Source: Stenotrophomonas sp.
Lineage (GTDB): Bacteria > Pseudomonadota > Gammaproteobacteria > Xanthomonadales > Xanthomonadaceae
Assembly: GCA_003248565.1 (NCBI GenBank)
Contig: QFOV01000069.1
Location: forward strand, 1 to 13,546
Length of the DNA stretch: 13,546 bases
Reading direction: 5' to 3'
Shown here: positions 1 through 6,453 of the stretch, in pieces
Layout of the letters: every line of letters begins with the position of its first letter
How positions within the stretch are numbered: position 1 is the stretch's first letter
Position numbers and translations under genes: made by a program
The notes under the pieces: generated by a model
What the model was told of the DNA's origin: nothing
The model's database searches: none
What the model saw: the letters and a program-made list of their open reading frames with translations, nothing else

Positions 1-1
1 G

Positions 2-1336
2 GGCTATCTGGCGGGCAACATCAGCGCCGACTGCGACGAGGTCGTGATCGGCAACGCGCTCTCGCGCGGCAACCCGGCGGTGGAGGCGGTGCTGGATTCG
101 GGCCGACGCTATACATCAGGCGCGCAATGGCTGTCCGAACAGGTGCTGCCGGGCCGCGACACGCTGGCGGTGGCCGGCACGCATGGCAAGACCACCACCA
201 CCACCATCCTGTCCTTCCTGCTGCAGGCGGCCGGGCGTGAGCCGGGCTTCCTCATCGGTGGCGTGGCGGAAGATTTCGGGGTGTCGGCGCGGTTGGGCAG
301 GGCGCTGGCTGGGAGTGCGGGTAAGGCCTTACCCTCATCCGCCCCTTCGGGGCACCCCCGCCTTCGCGGGGGCAGGCCCTTTGTCCCCCCGGTGGGAGAA
401 GGGGAAGACGTGTCGATCCTTTCGGATCGACCACTTTTTGTGGTGGAAGCTGACGAATACGACACCGCGTTCTTCGACAAGCGCAGCAAGTTCGTCCATT
501 ACCGCCCCTTGGTCGCCATCCTCAACAACCTGGAATTCGATCACGCCGACATCTTCCCGGATGTGGCCGCGATCCAGCGCCAGTTCCATCATCTGGTACG
601 CACGGTGCCTGGTCGTGGTCGGCTGATCGTCAATGGCGAGGACAAGTACCTGGCTGAAGTGCTGGCGATGGGCTGCTGGACGCCGGTGGAGCGCTTCGGT
701 TTTGATCCGTCGCTGGAATGGAGCGCACGCCTGATCAACCAGGATGGCAGCGCCTTTGCGGTGCTGCATCGCGGTGCCGAGTTGGCGACCGTTGAATGGT
801 CGCTGCTGGGCCGGCACAACGTGCTCAATGGCCTGGCTGCCTTGGCAGCCGCACACGCGGTGGGCGTCGATGTCGCCAGCGTGGCGCCGGCTTTGGCAGG
901 TTTCCACAGCGTCAAGCGACGCATGGAAGTGATCGGTCAGGCGCAGGACATCACCATCTACGATGATTTCGCCCATCACCCGACCGCCATCCACACCACG
1001 CTGCAAGGCTTGCGCGCAAAGGTTGGCGATGCACGCATCGTGGTGGCGATGGAGCCGCGCAGCAATTCGATGCGATTGGGTGCGCATTCGGAGGCATTGG
1101 CGCCGTCGCTGGATATCGCCGACGCGGTGGTGTTCCTGGCCCGGCCGGAGCTGCCGTGGGATGCGGCCAAGGTGATCGATGCGGTGCGCGGCGATGCGCA
1201 GGCCGTGGCGGATACGGATGCCTTGTTGTCCACGCTCGGCGACGTTGCAGCTGCTGGCGACCACGTGGTGTTCATGTCCAACGGCGGTTTTGATGGCGCA
1301 CCGCGCCGGTTCCTGGCGCAGCTGCAGAACCTGTAG
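2..1336 (+). CDS. mpl: UDP-N-acetylmuramate:L-alanyl-gamma-D-glutamyl-meso-diaminopimelate ligase (Mpl), 5' end outside window
   Basis: This cytoplasmic Mur-ligase-family enzyme joins recycled murein tripeptide (L-Ala-D-Glu-meso-Dap) to UDP-MurNAc with ATP, returning cell-wall peptides to synthesis. The frame is open from base 2. By comparison with E. coli Mpl as I recall it, about 65-70 N-terminal residues lie upstream, so the ATG at 44 is internal (it is the M-I-G-N-A-L-S-R-G-N stretch, the counterpart of I-I-G-N-A-M-T-R-G-N). The ATP-binding loop GTHGKTTTTT is at 176-205. VEADEYDTAFFDKRSKFVHY and NNLEFDHADIF follow, then YDDFAHHPTAI and EPRSNSM in the C-terminal part, all strong Mpl signatures. 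Oddity: about 42 extra residues lie between the S-A-R-L-G and F-V-V-E-A-D-E segments, where E. coli has only three, encoded by a palindrome-rich repeat (separate entry). The frame is uninterrupted, so the enzyme may still work. The gene converges on the downstream regulator. Confidence 0.95.
   Translation, partial: GYLAGNISADCDEVVIGNALSRGNPAVEAVLDSGRRYTSGAQWLSEQVLPGRDTLAVAGTHGKTTTTTILSFLLQAAGREPGFLIGGVAEDFGVSARLGRALAGSAGKALPSSAPSGHPRLRGGRPFVPPVGEGEDVSILSDRPLFVVEADEYDTAFFDKRSKFVHYRPLVAILNNLEFDHADIFPDVAAIQRQFHHLVRTVPGRGRLIVNGEDKYLAEVLAMGCWTPVERFGFDPSLEWSARLINQDGSAFAVLHRGAELATVEWSLLGRHNVLNGLAALAAAHAVGVDVASVAPALAGFHSVKRRMEVIGQAQDITIYDDFAHHPTAIHTTLQGLRAKVGDARIVVAMEPRSNSMRLGAHSEALAPSLDIADAVVFLARPELPWDAAKVIDAVRGDAQAVADTDALLSTLGDVAAAGDHVVFMSNGGFDGAPRRFLAQLQNL
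299..433. repeat. Palindrome-rich repeat-like insert inside the mpl coding frame
   Basis: This segment codes for residues with no counterpart in E. coli Mpl and is built from consecutive inverted repeats. They are a perfect 16-bp palindrome GGGTAAGGCCTTACCC (319-334), a GCCCC-TTC-GGGGC hairpin (341-353), CCCCCGC-CTTC-GCGGGGG (355-372) and TCGATCC-TTTC-GGATCGA (413-430). CCCCTTC at 342-348 can also pair with GAAGGGG at 398-404. The wording (ccctcatccgcccc...gtgggagaagggg) resembles short intergenic repeats common in xanthomonad genomes, as I remember them. Net length is close to a multiple of three and no stop is introduced. The exact boundaries are uncertain, and no clear target-site duplication is visible. 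Confidence 0.8.
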
Positions 1337-1350
1337 AGCGGACTGCAGCT

Positions 1351-1430
1351 TCACCTGTAGTGCCGAGCCATGCTCGGCTGGGGCTTTCCCGGTAAGGCAT
1401 CTGCCGAGCATGGCTCGGCACTACAGGTGA
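1351..1430. repeat. SMAG-like (GTAG) stem-loop, copy 1
   Basis: A perfect 28-bp inverted repeat has arms at 1351-1378 and 1403-1430 and a 24-nt loop. Each arm contains GTAGTGCCGAGCCATGCTCG or its complement. The GTAG next to a GC-rich imperfectly self-complementary stem is the hallmark of SMAG/REP elements in Stenotrophomonas maltophilia, mobilised by RAYT transposases elsewhere in the genome. It lies between the 3' ends of mpl and the convergent iclR-type gene, so it probably also acts as a bidirectional transcription barrier, although no T-tract follows the stem. A second copy with the same arm core lies at 10676-10744. Confidence 0.85.
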
Positions 1431-1455
1431 CGCGTGTTGCCGAGCATTGTGGTGC

Positions 1456-2301
1456 TTAGCGGGGCTTGGGTGGGTGGTAGCCCATCAAGGCCGAGATCTG
1501 CGCGGCGGCGCTCAACATTGCCTGCACGTGCGCGGGATCTGGTGTGCTCGGCAGGTAGTGGATGGAGCCGACGATGGCCAGGGTGCCGAACAATTCGCCG
1601 TTGCCTTGCAGCAGTGGCGCGGCCAAGGCGTTGATGCCGATGTAGAGCTCTTCCGGTGCGTCGGCCCAGCCGCGCTTGCGCACCAGCTCGATCTCCGCCG
1701 CCAGTCGATCCGGGTCGACGATGGTGCGCGGCGTGCTGTTGCTCAGTGGCTGGGTCAGGTAGGCGCGGCGCAGCTTGTCCGGGCCGTAGGCGAGGGCGAT
1801 CTTGCCCTGCGCCACGCTGTTGTGCTGGAAGCGCGTGCCCGGGCGCAGGCTGATCTCCACTGGCGCGGTACCGCGCAGCAGGTCCAGCACCACTACCTCG
1901 TTGTCGGAGAACGTGGAGATCACCACGGTCTGGCCAACTTCGTCGCGCAGCTGTTCCAGCACCGGCTTGGCCAGCCCCATCACATCGAAACGGCTGCTGC
2001 AGGCACGGCCCAGCAGGAACATCTGCCAACCCACCCGGTACTGGTTGTTGTCCGGGTCCTGGTCGACGTAGCCATGCTCGCGCAGCACGCTGAGGTGGCG
2101 GTGCACGCGTGCTTTCGGCATGCCCAGCAACTGCGCGAGGCGGGTGACGCCGAGCCCGGTGGGTGCCGCGGCCAGTGCCTCGATCACCTTCAGCGAGACG
2201 ATGGCGGTGGGCAGGCCCTGTTCGGCGCTTTCTTCCTGTGGCTCAACGGCGGCGCTGGCGGCGCCCAATTCCTTTTTGTCACTCGCGTCGTGGCTGGGCA
2301 T
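1456..2301 (-). CDS. IclR-family transcriptional regulator
   Basis: This is a 281-residue DNA-binding regulator. The N-terminal winged helix-turn-helix spans about residues 34-92, with recognition-helix region LGMPKARVHRHLSVL at 59-73 and the wing GYVDQDPDNNQYRVG. The IclR effector-binding domain spans about 105-270 and includes LRPGTRFQHNSVAQGKIALA and INALAAPLLQGNGELFGTLAIVG, typical of the family. Length fits the family (240-280), with roughly 30 extra polar residues at the N-terminus, so a later start is possible. It sits 59 bp downstream of the cupin gene on the same strand and the two are likely co-transcribed. IclR proteins such as MhpR and PcaR commonly control aromatic-acid catabolism, so the most likely targets are the divergent catabolic operon and its own operon, through the GTATCG-N5-CGATAC sites at 3057-3144. 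The effector is unknown; a pathway intermediate is plausible. Confidence 0.9.
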   Translation of the reverse strand: MPSHDASDKKELGAASAAVEPQEESAEQGLPTAIVSLKVIEALAAAPTGLGVTRLAQLLGMPKARVHRHLSVLREHGYVDQDPDNNQYRVGWQMFLLGRACSSRFDVMGLAKPVLEQLRDEVGQTVVISTFSDNEVVVLDLLRGTAPVEISLRPGTRFQHNSVAQGKIALAYGPDKLRRAYLTQPLSNSTPRTIVDPDRLAAEIELVRKRGWADAPEELYIGINALAAPLLQGNGELFGTLAIVGSIHYLPSTPDPAHVQAMLSAAAQISALMGYHPPKPR

Positions 2302-2360
2302 CGGCTACCTGCAGTGTGTTGCATGGACGAACGCGGCCTGTTGACCGCATTTTCCGCCGA

Positions 2361-3029
2361 TTATGGCAGGTCGATGTATCGCTCTGCGAAAACCTTGTAC
2401 TGCTGGGTCTTCTGCGCGGCCGCATCTTCCGGGCGCACGTAGCGGATCGAGCTGCGCCCCTTGAGCTGGCGGGGCAGCAGGAAACAGCGGATGAAACGGG
2501 TTTCCTCGGCCTCGGTGGTGGGTGCCAGTACCGGTGCATGGCCGAGCTCGAACCAGGCGCTGCCGGCCGGGTAATCGTGGCTGTCTCCGAGCGTTTCGAT
2601 GCTGATCTGGCCGTAGTCGCAGATCCGGATGCCCGGCCCTTGATGGACATGGGTCAGCGCCACGCCGCCCTTGGGAAAATCGACGCGGTCGCAGCGCATC
2701 AGCCACTCGAAGCGGTCATCCAGGTTGATTGGCGCCTCAAGCTTCAGCTCGCTGCGGGTAGCTGGCGCCGATGGCAGGGCGCCGGCAGGACGGTTGCGAT
2801 CAGTCAGTTCCCAGCGCCACAGCACCGTTTCCTGGTCGCCGTTGAACAGGGTGACCTGCTGCTGGCAGACACGCGCCTGGGCCGGGTCCAACGCCTGGCT
2901 GTCCTGCGCGGACTCAACACTCAGGCCGCCGCTGCGGACATAGAGGGCGCGCGGACCGCTTGGCAGGTAAACAGGAGGGCAGCCGGGTGGCAGGTGGTCT
3001 TCGTGCAGGCGGAGGATCAGGTCGGACAT
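2361..3029 (-). CDS. Cupin-domain protein of unknown function, associated with the lower meta pathway
   Basis: This is a 222-residue soluble protein without signal peptide or membrane segment. A cupin core is visible in the C-terminal half. Motif 1 is GGVALTHVHQGPGIR (residues 121-135), with the H127-x-H129 metal-ligand pair but no clear glutamate at the usual spacing. Motif 2 is YPAGSAWFELGH (153-164), containing the P-x-G turn and a histidine that could be the last ligand. The N-terminal half (about 28-76) is also beta-rich and may be a degenerate second barrel. It is transcribed away from the transporter/catabolic operon and is followed by the IclR gene. A weak Shine-Dalgarno (GCGAG) precedes the ATG. 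Function is not recognisable: it could be a small metal-dependent enzyme (isomerase, dioxygenase or hydrolase) acting on the incoming substrate, or a sensor-like accessory protein. The CDS is certain, the family likely, the role unknown. Confidence 0.8.
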   Translation of the reverse strand: MSDLILRLHEDHLPPGCPPVYLPSGPRALYVRSGGLSVESAQDSQALDPAQARVCQQQVTLFNGDQETVLWRWELTDRNRPAGALPSAPATRSELKLEAPINLDDRFEWLMRCDRVDFPKGGVALTHVHQGPGIRICDYGQISIETLGDSHDYPAGSAWFELGHAPVLAPTTEAEETRFIRCFLLPRQLKGRSSIRYVRPEDAAAQKTQQYKVFAERYIDLP

Positions 3030-3056
3030 CGGAATCTCGCGGTTGTAACGACATTC

Positions 3057-3073
3057 GTATCGTATATCGATAC
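3057..3073. promoter_or_regulatory. Predicted IclR operator, site 1 (cupin side)
   Basis: Perfect inverted repeat GTATCG-TATAT-CGATAC, centred 36 bp upstream of the cupin start codon. An AT-rich possible -10 for the cupin gene (TAATTT read on the minus strand, 3080-3075) would place the transcription start inside this site, which suggests repression. The assignment to the neighbouring IclR protein is inferred from position and from the second identical half-site pair at 3128-3144. Confidence 0.65.
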
Positions 3074-3112
3074 AAAATTAAATTCCATGTTCCATTTTTA
3101 GAAAAAGTGGGA

Positions 3113-3118
3113 TATTTT
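3113..3118 (+). promoter_or_regulatory. Possible -10 element for the transporter/catabolic operon
   Basis: TATTTT lies in the AT-rich centre of the divergent region. A weak -35 candidate TTCCAT (3090-3095) stands 17 bp upstream. The predicted start near 3125 would touch operator site 2. An imperfect palindrome (3091-3112, TCCATTTTT and AAAAAGTGGGA arms) covers the same stretch. The match to consensus is weak and this is a positional guess. Confidence 0.35.
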
Positions 3119-3127
3119 GTGCTCTGA

Positions 3128-3144
3128 GTATCGATCACCGATAC
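3128..3144. promoter_or_regulatory. Predicted IclR operator, site 2 (catabolic-operon side)
   Basis: Perfect inverted repeat GTATCG-ATCAC-CGATAC, identical in both half-sites and in spacer length to site 1, with the two centres 71 bp apart. A further GTATC half-site at 3149-3153 forms another small inverted repeat, GATAC-TTTC-GTATC, with the right arm. It lies 34 bp upstream of the transporter start codon, between the likely promoter and the Shine-Dalgarno (GGAGGGG, 3166-3172). Confidence 0.65.
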
Positions 3145-3178
3145 TTTCGTATCAGCCACGATTCCGGAGGGGAAGCCA

Positions 3179-4444
3179 ATGGCGCAGCGTGATTCATCGA
3201 TCCAGGCAGTAACAGGCGGCGCAGGTGGCCGTTGGTGGCAGGGGGCCAGCAAGCAGCAGTGGGGCACGTTCCGTTCGGCCTACCTGGGCTGGATGCTGGA
3301 CGTGATGGACTTGATGCTGTTCGCGATGGTGCTCAAGCACGTCAGCGCGGACCTGGGCTTCGACAAGTCGCAGGCTGGCATGGTGATGTCGGCCACGCTG
3401 ATGGCCACCGCGTTCGGCGGACTTGTGTTCGGCTACCTGGCCGACCGCATGGGGCGGGCGAAGTCGATGATGCTCAGCATCATCTGTTACTCCATCGGCA
3501 CGGCGCTGTGCGGCCTGTCCGACACGCTGGGCCAGCTGATGCTGTTCCGCGTGATCGTCGGCCTCGGCGTCGGCGGTGAGTGGTCCGCGGGTTCGGCACT
3601 GGTCAGCGAGAGCTGGCCGGCACAGCACCGCGGCAAGATCCTGGCCTGGATCCAGAGTGCGTTTGCATCCGGTTATGCCGCTGCCGCGATCATCGCCGCG
3701 CTGGTGGTACCGACGCTGGGTTGGCGCTGGGTATTCGCGGTTGGCCTGTTGCCGGCACTGCTTGCCTTCTATGTGCGCCGCCACGTCAAGGAGCCGGAGA
3801 TCTGGGTCAACCAGAAGGAGCGCCTCAGCTTCGCCCAGACCATGCGCAATCTGTTTGGTACCCATGCGCGCAGCACCACGGTCGGGCTGGCCTTCGTCAC
3901 CGCCGCGATGTGTGGCTATTGGGGACTGTTCACCTGGATCCCGACCTACCTCGCAACGCCGGTAGCTGACGGCGGCCCGGGCCTGGACATGGTCAAGTCG
4001 ACGATCTGGATCGTGGTGATGCAGATCGGTGCGGCGCTTGGCTTCGTCACCTTCGGTTACATCGCCGACGCGATCGGTCGCAAGAAGGCCTTCATGCTGT
4101 TTTTCGTGGCCTCCGCGCTGACCGTGCCGGTGTTCGTGATGATCAAGTCGCCGATGGCACTGATGGCGTTCGGCATCGTCGTGGCGTACTTCGGCACCGG
4201 CTTCTACAGCGGCTTCGCGCCGACCTTCGCCGAAATGTTCCCGACCACCGTGCGCGCCACCGCGCAGGGCTTCGTCTACAACGGCGGCCGCGCCATCGCC
4301 GCCATCGCGCCGGCCTTGATCGGCTTCCTGGCCAACAGCTACGGCGTTGCCAGTGGCCTGATGGCGACCGCCGGGTTCTTCGCGCTGGCTGCAGTGATCG
4401 TGCTGCTGTTCCTGCCCGAGACCAAGGGCGTCGAGCTGACCTGA
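3179..4444 (+). CDS. MFS transporter, organic/aromatic acid:H+ symporter type
   Basis: This 421-residue inner-membrane protein has about 12 hydrophobic segments. Major-facilitator signatures are GYLADRMGRAK (85-95, loop 2-3) and its pseudo-repeat GYIADAIGRKK (293-303), FRVIVGLGVGGEW (123-135, with R124 and E134) in segment 4, and the terminal PETKG (413-417). Acidic residues D41 and D44 in segment 1 are typical of acid:proton symporters (AAHS/SHS groups). A strong Shine-Dalgarno, GGAGGGG, ends 6 bp before the ATG. As the first gene of the catabolic operon, with the tautomerase starting 22 bp downstream, it most likely imports the substrate of the pathway, probably an aromatic acid or an unsaturated dicarboxylate. 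The exact substrate cannot be read from sequence. Confidence 0.9.
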   Translation: MAQRDSSIQAVTGGAGGRWWQGASKQQWGTFRSAYLGWMLDVMDLMLFAMVLKHVSADLGFDKSQAGMVMSATLMATAFGGLVFGYLADRMGRAKSMMLSIICYSIGTALCGLSDTLGQLMLFRVIVGLGVGGEWSAGSALVSESWPAQHRGKILAWIQSAFASGYAAAAIIAALVVPTLGWRWVFAVGLLPALLAFYVRRHVKEPEIWVNQKERLSFAQTMRNLFGTHARSTTVGLAFVTAAMCGYWGLFTWIPTYLATPVADGGPGLDMVKSTIWIVVMQIGAALGFVTFGYIADAIGRKKAFMLFFVASALTVPVFVMIKSPMALMAFGIVVAYFGTGFYSGFAPTFAEMFPTTVRATAQGFVYNGGRAIAAIAPALIGFLANSYGVASGLMATAGFFALAAVIVLLFLPETKGVELT

Positions 4445-4466
4445 CCGAACCAGCAGGAGTAAAGAA

Positions 4467-4670
4467 ATGCCGATCATCCAAGTGACCCTGGTGCAGGGCC
4501 GCGACGAGCAGAAAGTACAGCGCTTCATCCGCGAACTGGCGAAGGTGGCGCATGCGGAACTGGATGCGCCGATGAGTGCGATCCGGGTGATGGTCACCGA
4601 GGTTCCGCCGCAGCGTTTCGCGGTGGGCGATGTGCTCAAGAGCGATCCGGTTGAAGGGGGCAAGGCATGA
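4467..4670 (+). CDS. 4-oxalocrotonate tautomerase (2-hydroxymuconate tautomerase)
   Basis: This 67-residue enzyme belongs to the tautomerase superfamily. It converts 2-hydroxymuconate (enol) to 2-oxo-3-hexenedioate in the meta-cleavage pathway and normally forms hexamers of about 62-residue subunits. After removal of the initiator Met, the catalytic Pro1 is present, and Arg11, Arg39 and Phe50 fall at exactly the numbers of the Pseudomonas XylH/DmpI enzymes, so full 4-OT activity is expected rather than a divergent tautomerase. Shine-Dalgarno AGGAG lies at 4455-4459. Its stop overlaps the hydratase start (ATGA), indicating translational coupling. In classical dmp/xyl operons this gene comes last; here it comes before the other enzymes. 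Confidence 0.93.
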   Translation: MPIIQVTLVQGRDEQKVQRFIRELAKVAHAELDAPMSAIRVMVTEVPPQRFAVGDVLKSDPVEGGKA

Positions 4671-5464
4671 CGGCTTTGGTATTGGATGCCGCTGCGATCG
4701 CCCGCCATGGCGGCGAACTGCACACCGCGCTGCGTACTGGCGTGGCGGTTGATCCACTGAGCGAGCGGATCAGCGGGCTGACCCTCGCCGACGCCTATGC
4801 GATCTCCAATGATCTGCTTGCGCGCCGGCTGGCCGATGGCGAGCGCGTGGTTGGCAAGAAGATCGGTGCTACGTCGGCGGCCGTGCAGCGCATGTTGAAA
4901 GTCGACCAGCCGGACTTCGGCTTCCTCACCGATCGCATGCAGGTAGCCAACGGCGGCACGCTGCCGGTGGCGGGGATGATCGCGCCGCGTGCGGAAGGTG
5001 AAATCGCCTTCCATCTCAAACGCGACCTGGTTGGCCCCGGCATCACCCACCACGATGTCCTCGCTGCGACCGAGGCGCTGTCGGTGTGCTTCGAGATCGT
5101 TGATTCGCGCATCCGCGACTGGCGCATCGGCATCACCGACACCGTCGCCGACAACGCGTCCGCCGCAGCCTATGTGCTGGGCGAGCTGCGCGTGCCGCCG
5201 AAGAACCTGGACCTGGGCACGCTGGGCATGGTGGTCGAGAAGAACGGCGAACTGGTGGCCACCGGCGCTGGTGCCGCCGCGCTGGGCTCGCCGGTCAACT
5301 GCGTGGCATGGCTGGCCAACACGCTTGGTCGCCTTGGTACGCCGTTGAAGGCCGGCGAAGTGATCCTGTCCGGCGCCTTGGTGCCGCTGATACCGGTGGC
5401 CGCCGGTGACCACATGCGCGTCCGCGTTGGCGCGCTTGGCAGTGCCGACGTGCATTTCGCGTGA
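4667..5464 (+). CDS. 2-oxopent-4-enoate (2-hydroxypenta-2,4-dienoate) hydratase, DmpE/XylJ/MhpD type
   Basis: This 265-residue enzyme of the fumarylacetoacetate-hydrolase fold adds water to 2-hydroxypenta-2,4-dienoate, giving 4-hydroxy-2-oxovalerate. Family marks are ERVVGKKIGATS (59-70), QPDFGFLTDRM (81-91), the metal-binding pair in PRAEGEIAF (E110, E112), E143 in CFEIVDSRIRDW, DTVADNAS (158-165) and GAGAAALGSPVNCVAWLANT. The last segment and GKKIG (against GMKMG in the decarboxylase) assign it to the hydratase branch rather than the decarboxylase branch. It is start-coupled to the tautomerase by an ATGA overlap, with GAAGGGGG at 4653-4660 as ribosome binding site. In related systems the hydratase forms a complex with the decarboxylase, here encoded at 7491, which passes on an unstable dienol. 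Confidence 0.92.
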   Translation: MTALVLDAAAIARHGGELHTALRTGVAVDPLSERISGLTLADAYAISNDLLARRLADGERVVGKKIGATSAAVQRMLKVDQPDFGFLTDRMQVANGGTLPVAGMIAPRAEGEIAFHLKRDLVGPGITHHDVLAATEALSVCFEIVDSRIRDWRIGITDTVADNASAAAYVLGELRVPPKNLDLGTLGMVVEKNGELVATGAGAAALGSPVNCVAWLANTLGRLGTPLKAGEVILSGALVPLIPVAAGDHMRVRVGALGSADVHFA

Positions 5465-5504
5465 TGCCTGCTTCCTCCCCCACATTGAATGACAGGAGTG
5501 CTCC

Positions 5505-6443
5505 ATGACCCTGAAAGCTGCCATCGTCGGTCCCGGTAACATCGGTACCGATTTGATGATCAAGATCCTGCGCCACGGCAAGCACGTGCAGATGGCTGCA
5601 CTGGTCGGCATCGATCCAGCCTCCGATGGCCTGGCGCGCGCTGCGCGCATGGGCGTACCGACCATCGCCAGTGGCGTGGCAGGGCTGATTGAATCGGAGT
5701 TGTTTGCCGATATCGACATCGTCTTCGATGCAACATCAGCCTCCGCGCACATTGCCAACGACGCGTTGCTGCGCAAGGCCAAGCCGGATATCCGCGTGGT
5801 CGACCTGACGCCTGCGGCGATCGGTCCGTACTGCGTGCCGACGGTCAACCTGGACGACAACATCGACGCCGCCAACGTCAACATGGTGACCTGCGGTGGC
5901 CAGGCCACCATTCCAATGGTTGCCGCGGTGGCCTCGGTGGCCAAGGTCAGGTACGCCGAGATCGTCGCCAGCATTTCCAGCAAGAGTGCCGGCCCCGGCA
6001 CCCGCGCCAACATCGATGAGTTCACCGAGACCACTTCGCGGGCGATCGAGAGCGTTGGTGGCGCGGCCGTGGGCAAGGCCATCATCGTGCTCAACCCGGC
6101 CGAGCCGCCGTTGCTGATGCGCGACACCGTTTACGTGCTCAGCGAACTGGCCGACACCACGGCCATCGAGGCAGCAGTCAATGACATGGCAGCACGCGTG
6201 GCCGCCTACGTGCCGGGCTACCGGCTCAAGCAGCAGGTGCAGTTCGAGGTGCTGGACGAACCGGTCAACGTGCCCGGCGTCGGTCTCACCACGGGCCTCA
6301 AGACCACGATCTTCCTGGAAGTGGAAGGTGCCGCGCACTACCTGCCAGCCTACGCCGGCAACCTGGACATCATGACGTCGGCCGCGCTGGCCACCGGTGA
6401 GCGCATGGCCGCCTCGGTGCTGGCCGCGCGTGCTGCAGCCTGA
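5505..6443 (+). CDS. Acetaldehyde dehydrogenase (acylating), DmpF/MhpF type
   Basis: This 312-residue enzyme oxidises acetaldehyde to acetyl-CoA with NAD+ and CoA, completing the lower meta pathway. The N-terminal Rossmann motif VGPGNIGTDL lies at residues 8-17 and the catalytic cysteine is C130 in MVTCGGQATIP (equivalent to Cys132 of DmpF). SSKSAGPGTRANIDEFTETT and VNVPGVGLTTGLKTTIFLEVEGA are further family blocks. Length matches the family (about 310). A Shine-Dalgarno AGGAG (5494-5498) precedes the ATG, 40 bp after the hydratase stop. Enzymes of this type form a channelled complex with the aldolase encoded directly downstream, so toxic acetaldehyde is not released. Confidence 0.94.
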   Translation: MTLKAAIVGPGNIGTDLMIKILRHGKHVQMAALVGIDPASDGLARAARMGVPTIASGVAGLIESELFADIDIVFDATSASAHIANDALLRKAKPDIRVVDLTPAAIGPYCVPTVNLDDNIDAANVNMVTCGGQATIPMVAAVASVAKVRYAEIVASISSKSAGPGTRANIDEFTETTSRAIESVGGAAVGKAIIVLNPAEPPLLMRDTVYVLSELADTTAIEAAVNDMAARVAAYVPGYRLKQQVQFEVLDEPVNVPGVGLTTGLKTTIFLEVEGAAHYLPAYAGNLDIMTSAALATGERMAASVLAARAAA

Positions 6444-6453
6444 GGAAGAACGC

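Noticed and set aside
319..430. Palindromes in mpl as a CRISPR or transposon end
   Set aside because: The palindromes differ from one another, have no regular spacers, and no transposase lies nearby; they fit a short non-autonomous repeat instead.
335..1411. A 358-codon minus-strand frame inside mpl
   Set aside because: It is antisense to conserved Mpl motifs and begins inside the repeat at each end; there is no independent support.
1447..2442. A 331-codon plus-strand frame over the IclR gene
   Set aside because: The minus strand codes for an unmistakable IclR protein; the plus frame runs across its stop and into the cupin gene and has no family features.
2163..3101. A 312-codon plus-strand frame over the cupin gene and promoter region
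   Set aside because: It runs through the operator region and lacks recognisable motifs, while the minus-strand frame has cupin motifs and a matching gene context.
3194..6127. A 977-codon open frame on the minus strand opposite the transporter and pathway genes
   Set aside because: It lies antisense to well-recognised enzymes in coupled frames, reads as low-complexity His/Arg/Gln-rich sequence, and matches no family. It is a product of high GC content.
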